From the NCBI GenBank assembly GCA_964438735.1, contig CAYTLW010000045.1:1-52016 (forward strand): DNA of 52,016 nt, read 5' to 3'. This document shows, piece by piece, positions 1 through 7,642 of this stretch; position 1 is the stretch's first letter, and every line of letters begins with the position of its first letter. Source of the stretch: CAYTLW01 sp964438735. GTDB lineage: Bacteria > Myxococcota_A > UBA9042. A program made the translations under genes and the position numbers. The notes under the pieces are model-generated. The model was not told the origin of the DNA, made no database searches, and saw only the letters and a list, made by a program, of their open reading frames with translations.

Positions 1-4
1 GTGA

Positions 5-52
5 GGCCCGAAAACGACGTTTTTCGGGCCGAGGGGGCTTCCGGAAGCCCCC
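5..52. terminator. Two adjacent perfect hairpins, possible terminator
   Basis: Positions 5-14 pair perfectly with 21-30 (10-bp stem, 6-base loop, with an A-tract in the left arm and a T-tract in the right). Positions 33-42 pair with 43-52 as a perfect 20-base palindrome. Two strong hairpins in tandem at the window edge fit the end of a transcription unit lying to the left. Neither is followed by a clear T-run, so intrinsic termination is not certain. Confidence 0.4.
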
Positions 53-181
53 TTGATTGCAGTGAGACCGTTGGCATGTTTGCGGGCCAACCCAGATTGC
101 CGTTGACCGGCCCGTTCGGCGCGCCCAATCTTACGGTCAGGTCGCCCCACACGCCCGACCTGCCGTCCGTCGAGGTTGAAC

Positions 182-427
182 ATGCACGAAGTCTGGCTGA
201 ACGCGTTCCCGGCCGCGCGTCGTGAGCACATCGAGCGGGTCGTGCACAAGCACAACCGCGCGTTGAGCCACCACGAGTACGCCGAGCTCGTCGGTGAAGT
301 GGCCGGCGGACAGTCGCGTCGCGTGGCCCGCTATCTCGAAGAGCACGTGGCGCAGAACGTGATCGTCGAGCTGGATTACCACGGCGCCGAAGCCGAGATT
401 CGCTCGCCTGCAGATTCCGGCCAATGA
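182..427 (+). CDS. Small hypothetical protein upstream of moaA
   Basis: An 81-residue protein of unrecognised family. The ATG at 182 is chosen over an in-frame TTG at 176 because GAGG at 172-175 is a well-placed ribosome binding site. It is rich in His, Glu and Arg in its first half (several HxxxxH-like spacings) and looks predominantly helical, with no signal peptide or membrane segment. Its last bases overlap the moaA ATG by four (ATGA at 424-427), so the two are probably translationally coupled. That coupling suggests a link to molybdopterin synthesis, but nothing in the sequence proves it. A weak promoter-like TTGACC at 103-108 lies upstream without a convincing -10. Confidence 0.6.
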   Translation: MHEVWLNAFPAARREHIERVVHKHNRALSHHEYAELVGEVAGGQSRRVARYLEEHVAQNVIVELDYHGAEAEIRSPADSGQ

Positions 428-1566
428 GCAAAAACGGACCACCAAACGGCGCCAACGGCGGCGCCATCCAAGGTCAATGCCTGCCCGCCGGACACCTGTC
501 GGTCGGCAGCCGACCCGACCCCACAGATGCCATCGCCAAGGAGGCCACGAGCCGGTTCTCGCTGGTCGACCTGCAGCGACGGGTCGTGCGCTATGTGCGC
601 ATCAGCGTCACCGATCGCTGCAATTACCGCTGCGCCTACTGCGTGCCCGCGGATGGCGTCGGCGCGGTCGGCCGCAACGAGCTGCTGCGCTACGTGGAAA
701 TCGAACGCCTGGCCCGCATCTTTGTGGCCCTTGGTATCACTCGCATCCGCTTGACCGGTGGCGAGCCCCTGGTCCGTCGCGGTGTTGTCGACCTGGTCGG
801 CCGCCTGGCGGCCATTGAAGGTATCGAGGACCTGGCCGCGACCACCAACGCTCATCTGTTGCCCAAACTGGCGGCGCCGCTGCGCGAGGCCGGGTTGCGG
901 CGAATCAACGTATCCCTGGACACCCTCGACCCGCAGTTGTTCGCCCGCATGACCCGCAATGGCAGCCTGGAACGCGTGTTGGCTGGACTGGATGCGGCAG
1001 ATCGGGCGGGCTTCACCAATACGCGGCTCAACGCGGTGGTGCTTCGTGGCGTCAACGACCACTGCGTCAGCGACCTGCTCTCGTTCTGCGCCGAGCGGGA
1101 CTACACCCTGCGTTGCATCGAGTACATGCCGGTTGGCTTGGACGACTTCTGGGGGCCGGATACCTGGATCTCGGCCGCCGATATCCGCGCCGGGCTGGCC
1201 GATACATGGGAACTGCAAGAGGGCGCCGGTGCCAAGGTGGTCGGCGGCGGCCCCGCCCGCTACTGGCAGGCGTGGCAGCGTGGCGTCGAACGGGACCCGG
1301 CAAGAGCGGCGCGTCTGGGCTTCATCACCGCGGTGAGCGACCATTTCTGCGCCACATGCAATCGGGTTCGGCTGTCGCCGGTGGGCACGTTGCGCGAGTG
1401 CCTGTCCAGTCCGGGCGTGCTCTCGTTGCGCGACATGATTCGCAATGGTGCCACCGACGAAGAGCTGGCCGATGCCATCCAGGCGGCCCTGCAGGGCAAG
1501 GTGGACGGTCACGCTTTCGACCGTTCCATACGGACTACAGAGTCCATGTGCACCATCGGCGGGTGA
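424..1566 (+). CDS. moaA: GTP 3',8-cyclase MoaA
   Basis: Radical SAM enzyme catalysing the first step of molybdenum cofactor synthesis, converting GTP to 3',8-cyclo-7,8-dihydro-GTP. The N-terminal [4Fe-4S] site is the CX3CX2C motif with C66, C70 and C73, followed by the SAM-binding TGGEPL motif. The second cluster is C309, C312 and C326 (CX2CX13C), typical of MoaA. The protein ends in the Gly-Gly tail that MoaA needs for activity. At 380 residues it is somewhat longer than usual because of about 45 extra N-terminal residues of low conservation. The ATG at 424 is used because it overlaps the preceding stop and I see no better internal start. No other moa gene is adjacent. Confidence 0.96.
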   Translation: MSKNGPPNGANGGAIQGQCLPAGHLSVGSRPDPTDAIAKEATSRFSLVDLQRRVVRYVRISVTDRCNYRCAYCVPADGVGAVGRNELLRYVEIERLARIFVALGITRIRLTGGEPLVRRGVVDLVGRLAAIEGIEDLAATTNAHLLPKLAAPLREAGLRRINVSLDTLDPQLFARMTRNGSLERVLAGLDAADRAGFTNTRLNAVVLRGVNDHCVSDLLSFCAERDYTLRCIEYMPVGLDDFWGPDTWISAADIRAGLADTWELQEGAGAKVVGGGPARYWQAWQRGVERDPARAARLGFITAVSDHFCATCNRVRLSPVGTLRECLSSPGVLSLRDMIRNGATDEELADAIQAALQGKVDGHAFDRSIRTTESMCTIGG

Positions 1567-1581
1567 ACCCGTCAGTCGCTC

Positions 1582-2844
1582 TCAGTGCGCGCGAATGAAA
1601 CGCAAGCCGTCAGCGATGGCCTGATCGTCGATGGCGCCGGCTGCGAAGTGCCAGCCGACCAGCAGGACCAGCATGGTGACGCCGACCGCGAGCCCCCGCA
1701 GGGCGGCCGACGGTTGCGGCGCGGGCGGCAGGTCTCGAGACAGCAGCGCGCCGACCGGGATGCCGACGGCCAGCCCGCCCAGGTGGGCGGCGTTGTCGAC
1801 GAAGGACAGGCTCAATCCGATGGCGATATTGATGCCGATGAAGAAGACCGCGCTGCGCGTCAGGCCCTTGAAGACCCGCGGCGGGACCGATTGGCGGCGG
1901 GCCAGCGCGAAGCCCAATAACGCTCCCATGATGCCGAAGACCGCGCCCGAAGCGCCGACGCTGAAGGTCTGCGGCGCCGCAGCCAGGGTCCAGCCCAGCG
2001 AAGCGATGGAGCCGCCCAGACCCGACAGCAGGTAGACCAGGCCAAACATGGCGCTGCCAAAGAGGCGCTCGGCGATCTCACCGAGGACCTTCAGGGCGTA
2101 CATGTTGAAGGCCAGGTGCAGCATGCCACCATGCAGGAAGGTACAGCTCAGCAGGCGCCACCAGTGGTCTTCGCCGGCGGTCAACGCCGCAAAATTGGCG
2201 CCATAGCGTATGAACTGGTCGACGGTGAAGTCGGCCATGCCGACCTCGGCGGCCATGACCAGGAAGACCAGCACGTTGGCGATCAACAAAGACCAGGTCA
2301 GCCAGATGCGCGGCGCCGCGCGACGCAGCCGCTCGTAGAAGACCCGCGGATCTCGGGGGTCACCCAGCGAGCTCATGCGCTCCAACGGGTTGACCCAAGA
2401 CAGGGCGTCGGCCGTCTGCGGTTCAAAAAGCACGCCCAGACGCCGGGTCAGTTCCGGGGAGCCGACCAGGCCGCCGGTGCGGGTCAGCACCGCCGCGACT
2501 CGGGCATCAAGCCGCTCGCTCAGGGCCTCGAGGTAGGGTTCGGCGACATGCGCCATGGATGTCAGCAGCACGACATGGTCTGGCCGCAGTCCGGAGGCGC
2601 GGAGGCCATCCAACCAACCTTCCAGGTGCGCAGCTTCGCCGACATCCCACGGCAACAGCAGCCAGGTGCCCTCGGGCAGCCGGCGGCCGGGATCGCGACC
2701 GGCAGGCAGACGCAGCACCACCGCGGTGTGCTTCCAATCATGTTCGTTGACGACGCTGGCGTAGTGGGCGCCCTGGGCCAGCAACAGTTGTTGCAGCAAG
2801 GCCGACATATCGGCGGTGGCGGCGGAGATCTCGACCTGGCTCAT
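1582..2844 (-). CDS. Rhomboid family intramembrane serine protease
   Basis: Predicted polytopic membrane protease cleaving substrates within the bilayer. The first ~180 residues are a soluble domain I do not recognise. The rhomboid core follows, with the conserved HxxxN segment (HGGMLHLAFN), the catalytic Ser S299 in GASG and the catalytic His H354 in the last core helix (AHLGG). The Ser-His dyad is therefore intact. The start at 2844 has a GGAG a few bases upstream and removes 39 poorly supported residues from a longer possible reading. The gene is divergent from the kinase at 3033 and convergent with moaA, whose stop lies 15 bases from its own stop. The substrate is unknown. Confidence 0.92.
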   Translation of the reverse strand: MSQVEISAATADMSALLQQLLLAQGAHYASVVNEHDWKHTAVVLRLPAGRDPGRRLPEGTWLLLPWDVGEAAHLEGWLDGLRASGLRPDHVVLLTSMAHVAEPYLEALSERLDARVAAVLTRTGGLVGSPELTRRLGVLFEPQTADALSWVNPLERMSSLGDPRDPRVFYERLRRAAPRIWLTWSLLIANVLVFLVMAAEVGMADFTVDQFIRYGANFAALTAGEDHWWRLLSCTFLHGGMLHLAFNMYALKVLGEIAERLFGSAMFGLVYLLSGLGGSIASLGWTLAAAPQTFSVGASGAVFGIMGALLGFALARRQSVPPRVFKGLTRSAVFFIGINIAIGLSLSFVDNAAHLGGLAVGIPVGALLSRDLPPAPQPSAALRGLAVGVTMLVLLVGWHFAAGAIDDQAIADGLRFIRAH

Positions 2845-3032
2845 GATGCTCCGTGGCTCCCGCTCGTCGCCGCGTGCCGGGAAGGTCCTGCGCTGGCGGC
2901 CTCGCCAATGTAGTCCGCTCGCACACATGGGCAATGCAAAGGCGCTGAATGGGGCAGCCAAGGGAGGAGATTGCGGCTAGAATACACTCCCCAAGGGCGA
3001 GTGTGTTGCCCGCATGGGCGGACGCGAGTCGG

Positions 3033-4961
3033 ATGAAGAGTGAGTCCCAGCTCCTGCAAAGTGTCGTCGCAGCCGCGCCGCTGCCGATGCTCATCAGTCG
3101 GGTGTCCGACGGCCTGGTCCTGTCGGCCAACCATCGCGCTGCGGCAGCCCTGGGCGTGGAACTCGAGGAGCTGGTCGGGCGCCTGACGCCGGATTTCTAT
3201 GCCGATCCCGATGAGCGCGTCGAAGTGCTCGCCACCCTGGAGCGCGAAGGTTCCATCCAGGATCTAGAGATTCAGGTGCGCCGGGCAGACGGCGAAAGAT
3301 TCTGGGCCGAGGCGACCGTGTACCCGCTGGAGGTCTCCGGCGAGGCAGCCATCTGCTGCAGCTTCATCGACACCACAGAGCGTCGTGCTCTGGCCGCTGC
3401 GCGCGCTGAGGCCGCCGCGGTGGATCGTCGTCGCGCTGAGCTGCGCGTCCGCCGGGCCGAGGCCCGCGCCCAGGCCATCGTCGAAGCGCTACCCGATCTC
3501 GTCTTCGTATTGACCCGAGAAGGCAAGTTCGCCGACTTCACCGGGCCGCCGGATCAACCGACCCACGTGCCGGTGAGCGAGTTCCTGGGCCGTCACATCT
3601 CCGAAGTCCTGCCGCCGCCGGTGGCCAACGCGTGCCTCGACGCGCTGCAACGCGCTACGGACACCGGCAAAGTGGCCGTCGCCGAATACGAACTGGAGAC
3701 CCCGACCGGCGCCCGGTTCTGGGAGGCGCGCCTGGTGCCCTCCGGTGAGGACGAGGTGCTGGGCCTGGTGCGCAACATCACCGGCCAGGTGCAGGCCAGG
3801 GCCGCGCTGGCGGAGAAGAACAAGGAGCTGCTGCAGACCCAGAAGCTGCAGGCGGTGGGGCAGTTGGCGGGGGGCATCGCCCACGACTTCAACAACGCTT
3901 TGGCCGTGGTGGTCGGGCTGACCACCATGGCGATCCACACCCTGCCCGAGGACTCGCCCATGGAGGCCGATCTCAACGAGGTCGTCCGCGCCGCCCAGCG
4001 AGCGGCGGGGCTCTCGCAGCGACTGCTGGCCTTCGCCAGGCAGCACGTCGCGCAGCCGCAACTGGTCGACATCAACAACGCCACTTCGGCCCTTCGAGAG
4101 GTCTTGCAGAAGGTACTCGGCGCCGGCAGCGAGTTCGTGATGAGGCTCGACGAAGATCCCCTGCACGTCATCATCGATCCGCACCAATACGAGCTGGTGC
4201 TGCACAATCTGGTCGCCAACGCCCGCGACGCCATGCCCGACGGCGGGCGGTTGATCATCGACAGCGGTATCGCCTCGTTGGCCGGATTCGACGACGTCGA
4301 CGTTGTCGCCGAGACCACGGACTACGCGGTCGTGACCGTGACCGACAGCGGCACGGGCATGGACGCCGACGTGCTCAAACACCTGTTCGAGCCTTTCTTC
4401 ACCACCCGGCCGATGGGCCAGGGCACCGGCCTCGGATTGGCCACCTGTTATGGCGTGATCCGGCAGGCTGGCGGCCGCTTCGAGGTCCGCAGTGCGCCGG
4501 GCCAGGGGTCGACCTTCAGCATCTACCTGCCGCTGCACGACCCCTCCGCGCTGGACGAATCATCGACCGATCGGACCCATGGGCATGGGCACGAGACCAT
4601 CCTGCTGGTCGCCGACGAACCCGGCGTCTTGAGCCTGGCCATGCGGGTGCTGCGCAAGCGGGGCTACGTGGTGCTGGCGGCGGCCAATGGTGAAGATGCG
4701 CTGCGGGTGAGCGTGCAGCATGGTGGCCACATCGACCTGTTGCTCACCGATGTCGTGATGCCTCGGATGAGCGGCCGCCAACTGGCCGCGGCCCTGCGCG
4801 CCGAACGTGCCACGCTACGTGTGCTGGCAAGCACATCGACACCGAATCAATACCGGAGCGATGACACATTTGACGGATTGCTGGCCAAACCGTTCACGGC
4901 CGACCAGCTGGTCGAGGCTGTGCGCGACACCCTGGACGCCCTGACACCCGTGCAAGCATGA
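3033..4961 (+). CDS. Hybrid sensor histidine kinase (PAS-PAS-HisKA-HATPase-REC)
   Basis: A 642-residue soluble sensor kinase without transmembrane segments. PAS-like domains cover roughly residues 5-125 and 150-265, joined by an Arg/Ala-rich helix. The HisKA box contains the phospho-acceptor H284 (IAHDFNN). The catalytic domain has clear N (NLVANARDAM), G1 (DSGTGM), F (FEPFFTT) and G2 (GTGLGL) boxes. A C-terminal receiver domain has the acceptor D573 (LLTDVVMP) and the conserved Lys in LLAKPF. The class is typical of large Deltaproteobacterial signalling repertoires. No dedicated response regulator is adjacent, so output is probably by phosphorelay to an unlinked protein. The ATG at 3033 is preferred, but an in-frame GTG at 3003 is possible because the ribosome binding site is weak. 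Confidence 0.93.
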   Translation: MKSESQLLQSVVAAAPLPMLISRVSDGLVLSANHRAAAALGVELEELVGRLTPDFYADPDERVEVLATLEREGSIQDLEIQVRRADGERFWAEATVYPLEVSGEAAICCSFIDTTERRALAAARAEAAAVDRRRAELRVRRAEARAQAIVEALPDLVFVLTREGKFADFTGPPDQPTHVPVSEFLGRHISEVLPPPVANACLDALQRATDTGKVAVAEYELETPTGARFWEARLVPSGEDEVLGLVRNITGQVQARAALAEKNKELLQTQKLQAVGQLAGGIAHDFNNALAVVVGLTTMAIHTLPEDSPMEADLNEVVRAAQRAAGLSQRLLAFARQHVAQPQLVDINNATSALREVLQKVLGAGSEFVMRLDEDPLHVIIDPHQYELVLHNLVANARDAMPDGGRLIIDSGIASLAGFDDVDVVAETTDYAVVTVTDSGTGMDADVLKHLFEPFFTTRPMGQGTGLGLATCYGVIRQAGGRFEVRSAPGQGSTFSIYLPLHDPSALDESSTDRTHGHGHETILLVADEPGVLSLAMRVLRKRGYVVLAAANGEDALRVSVQHGGHIDLLLTDVVMPRMSGRQLAAALRAERATLRVLASTSTPNQYRSDDTFDGLLAKPFTADQLVEAVRDTLDALTPVQA

Positions 4962-5013
4962 TGCCCGGTGGAAGAAGACGACATCATCACCGAGTTCCGA
5001 CATGGAGGTCGCC

Positions 5014-5493
5014 ATGACACCCCGACTCCCCTTCACGTTCCGAATTGTATTGCTCCTGACCGCCATCGCCCTGCTATGGGCATGTGGCGGCGGCCAGGTG
5101 GTCGATGTGCCGCCGCCGCCGCCGAAGCCCGCCGCGCCGCCGCCGCCGCCCAAAGCCGACGCCTACAAGGACTTCGAGGGCGAACGCGTGGTGCCCAAAG
5201 AGGTCTTCCGCCTGCGTGCCAAAGCCAAGGCGGTCGCCGTGGTCGAGATCGTGATCAACATGGTCAAGGTCGAATGGACCACCCGAGAGACGCCCGATGG
5301 CAAGCAGATCAAGGAGGGCACCGCCGAATTGATCGTCAAGAAGGGCGAAAAGCAGCGCCGATTCCGACTCGAAACCGACGAGTCGAAGACGGTGTATGGC
5401 GCCAAGATCACGGTGAAAGGCGTCGGCGAGAACTACGACAAGTCGCGCATGGATTACCTGCCGTGGGTGGACCTCGTCGTCGAGCCCGGTTAG
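5014..5493 (+). CDS. Proline-rich putative lipoprotein
   Basis: A 159-residue protein of unknown function. A short basic N-terminus, hydrophobic core and lipobox LWAC place the lipidated Cys at C24. It is followed by two runs of five prolines (residues ~32-46), a typical flexible or extended spacer after a lipid anchor. The remaining ~110 residues are Lys/Glu/Val-rich and look like a small beta domain. The ATG at 5014 is chosen because GGAGG at 5004-5008 is placed correctly for it rather than for the ATG at 5002. No family recognised. Confidence 0.8.
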   Translation: MTPRLPFTFRIVLLLTAIALLWACGGGQVVDVPPPPPKPAAPPPPPKADAYKDFEGERVVPKEVFRLRAKAKAVAVVEIVINMVKVEWTTRETPDGKQIKEGTAELIVKKGEKQRRFRLETDESKTVYGAKITVKGVGENYDKSRMDYLPWVDLVVEPG

Positions 5494-5572
5494 ATCGCCT
5501 CGGGGTCGCCCCGAGCCGGTGACCCGCAGCCAATCACCTCGCCCGCGCGGCCCTACACCGCCTGGAGGCGAC

Positions 5573-6607
5573 ATGAGTCCATCGTCCCGTCGTCGTTCGC
5601 TTTCGGGCATGAAGCCAACCGGCCTGCCCCACTGGGGCAACTACTTCGGCATGATCGAGCCGGCCATTGAACTGACCCGCGATTGCGAGTCGTTCTACTT
5701 CGTCGCCGACTACCACGCCCTGACGACCGTGCGCGATGCCGAGGCCCTGCGCCAGGACAGCCGGGGCGTCGCCGCTACCCTGATCGCCTGCGGTCTCGAT
5801 CCCGAACACAGCGTCATCTGGCGGCAGTCGGATGTGCCCGAGGTGCTGGAGTTGACCTGGATCCTCTCCTGCGTCACGGGCTACGGCCTGATGGAGCGAG
5901 CACACGCCTTCAAGGACGCCCGCGCCCACGACCGCGAGGTCAACTTCGGCGTGGTCAGCTACCCCGCCCTCATGGCCGCCGACATCCTGCTCTTCGACAG
6001 CGACGTGGTGCCGGTCGGCCGGGACCAGGTGCAGCACCTGGAGATGGCCCGCGATATGGCCGGCTATACCAACGTGCAGTTCTTCAAGACCCTGGGCGTC
6101 GATGACGAGGGCAACTGGGATGGCCGCAGCCTGAAACGGCCCGAAGCGCTGGTCCAGAAGCAGGCGGCCATCGTGCCCGGCCTCGACGGCCAGAAGATGA
6201 GCAAGTCCTACGACAATCACATCCCGGTCTTCGCCAGCAAGAAGCAGCTTCGCAAGCGCATCATGGCCATCAAGACCGACTCCACGCCCCTGGAGGAGCC
6301 CAAGGATCCCGAGACCTGCAGCGTCTACGAGCTCTACTGCCTGTTCGCCGACGAGACCCAGCGGCAGGAGATGGCGGCCAACTATCGCGGGGGTGGCTAC
6401 GGCTACGGCCACGCCAAGCTGGCCCTGCTGGACCTGGCGCTGCAGCGTTTCGCCCCCATGCGCGACCGATTTGATGAGCTGATGGCCGATGGCGACGGCC
6501 TCGAGGCGATCCTGCAACAGGGCGCAGAGCGCGCCGGAGAGGTGGCGCGCGGCGTCCTCGACCGGGTCCGCGACGCCACCGGCCTGCCGCCCCGACCGCT
6601 TCGCTGA
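5573..6607 (+). CDS. trpS: Tryptophanyl-tRNA synthetase
   Basis: Class I aminoacyl-tRNA synthetase charging tRNA-Trp. The N-terminal SGMKPTGLPHWGN segment contains the HIGH-equivalent H20-W21-G22-N23. The KMSKS loop is exactly K208-S212, and the Rossmann core includes the family-typical YFVADYHALT segment. Length (344 residues) matches bacterial TrpRS. The start at 5573 is set by GGAGG at 5563-5567 and gives the usual short N-terminus before the HIGH region. Earlier in-frame codons would add an implausible Pro/Arg-rich stretch. Transcribed in the same direction as its neighbours but functionally unrelated to them. Confidence 0.96.
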   Translation: MSPSSRRRSLSGMKPTGLPHWGNYFGMIEPAIELTRDCESFYFVADYHALTTVRDAEALRQDSRGVAATLIACGLDPEHSVIWRQSDVPEVLELTWILSCVTGYGLMERAHAFKDARAHDREVNFGVVSYPALMAADILLFDSDVVPVGRDQVQHLEMARDMAGYTNVQFFKTLGVDDEGNWDGRSLKRPEALVQKQAAIVPGLDGQKMSKSYDNHIPVFASKKQLRKRIMAIKTDSTPLEEPKDPETCSVYELYCLFADETQRQEMAANYRGGGYGYGHAKLALLDLALQRFAPMRDRFDELMADGDGLEAILQQGAERAGEVARGVLDRVRDATGLPPRPLR

Positions 6608-6637
6608 GGTGCGGCCCGAACCGGCCGTGGAGGCCCT

Positions 6638-7642
6638 TTGACCGAAGAGCACGACCAGGACGTCGAGGTGCTGCCACCGGAACGGTCGCCCATGGGCGGC
6701 GGTGGTGGCCGGGTCTTCGACGCCGACGGCCGACTGGAGCGCGACGAGTCACCTCGTGCCAGCGGTGGTCGATTCCAGGCCAGCGCGGGCGGTGGTCGGG
6801 CCCAGGTTCGTGGCGGCTGTGCCCTGCCGCTGGGTCGCTGGTTCGGCCGCCTGCTCCTGTTCGGCGCCTTCATCGCCGGGGGCATCTGGCTGCTGTCCGG
6901 CTCCGGCGCCAGCCATACCGGCGCCCTGGCCTGGCTGCGGGATGGTGGCTTCGAGACCCGCCTGGCGGCCATCGGCGTCATCACGCTGCTGACCCCCATA
7001 TTCCTGCCCGCCGGCTTGATGGCCGTGGTGCCCGGCTACGCCTGGGGCCCGGTGGAGGGCACCCTCATCTCCCTGGCCGGCGCGGCCGTGGGCGGGCTGC
7101 TGAACATGGCCCTGGCCCGCCGATTGCTCGGTCGACGGATCGCCCGCTGGGCCGAGCGCAACCCGCTCCTGGCGGCGGTCAAGCGGAGCATCGATCGACG
7201 GGGCTTCCGCATCGCCCTGGCCCTGCGCATGTCGCCCATCACGCCCTACGCGGCGCTGTCCTACCTGGCCGGTCTGTCGAGCCTGAGCTGGGGCGCCTAC
7301 ACGGTCGCCTCCATCGTCGGCGGCATTCCGTGGACGCTGGCCTGGGCCACCGCCGGTTCGGTCGTGGCCGAGTCCCAACAGCCCCTGTCCCTGGCCGCGG
7401 CGCCGGACGGCACCTGGGCGGGTGCGTTGCGTTGGATCGGCCTGGGCTTCACGGTGCTGGTGGCGTGGTGGATCGCACGCGCTGCCCGCAAGGAGCTGGC
7501 CATCGTGCGCGCTGAGATGGCCGCCGACCGTCCCTTCGATGGCTTCCAGGTGCACGTAGGCACGCCCGAGCCGGACGACCCGAACGCCCCGCAAGAGGCT
7601 GAGGTGCAATCGCCCGAAGCGAGACTCGATGTGGAGCCGTGA
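6638..7642 (+). CDS. TVP38/TMEM64 (VTT, DedA-like) family membrane protein
   Basis: Integral inner-membrane protein of the VTT/SNARE-associated family; bacterial relatives have been linked to lipid scrambling or undecaprenyl-phosphate recycling. After a hydrophilic Gly/Arg-rich N-terminus of ~65 residues come about six hydrophobic segments. The family signature regions are the FLPAGLMAVVPGYAWG re-entrant loop and a downstream LRMSPITPYAALSYLAG segment. The C-terminus is a hydrophilic acidic tail. A TTG start at 6638 is supported by GGAGG at 6629-6633; the next Met would lie within the disordered N-terminus. Its end overlaps the start of the following glycosidase gene by 14 bases, so the two may be co-translated. 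Confidence 0.88.
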   Translation: MTEEHDQDVEVLPPERSPMGGGGGRVFDADGRLERDESPRASGGRFQASAGGGRAQVRGGCALPLGRWFGRLLLFGAFIAGGIWLLSGSGASHTGALAWLRDGGFETRLAAIGVITLLTPIFLPAGLMAVVPGYAWGPVEGTLISLAGAAVGGLLNMALARRLLGRRIARWAERNPLLAAVKRSIDRRGFRIALALRMSPITPYAALSYLAGLSSLSWGAYTVASIVGGIPWTLAWATAGSVVAESQQPLSLAAAPDGTWAGALRWIGLGFTVLVAWWIARAARKELAIVRAEMAADRPFDGFQVHVGTPEPDDPNAPQEAEVQSPEARLDVEP

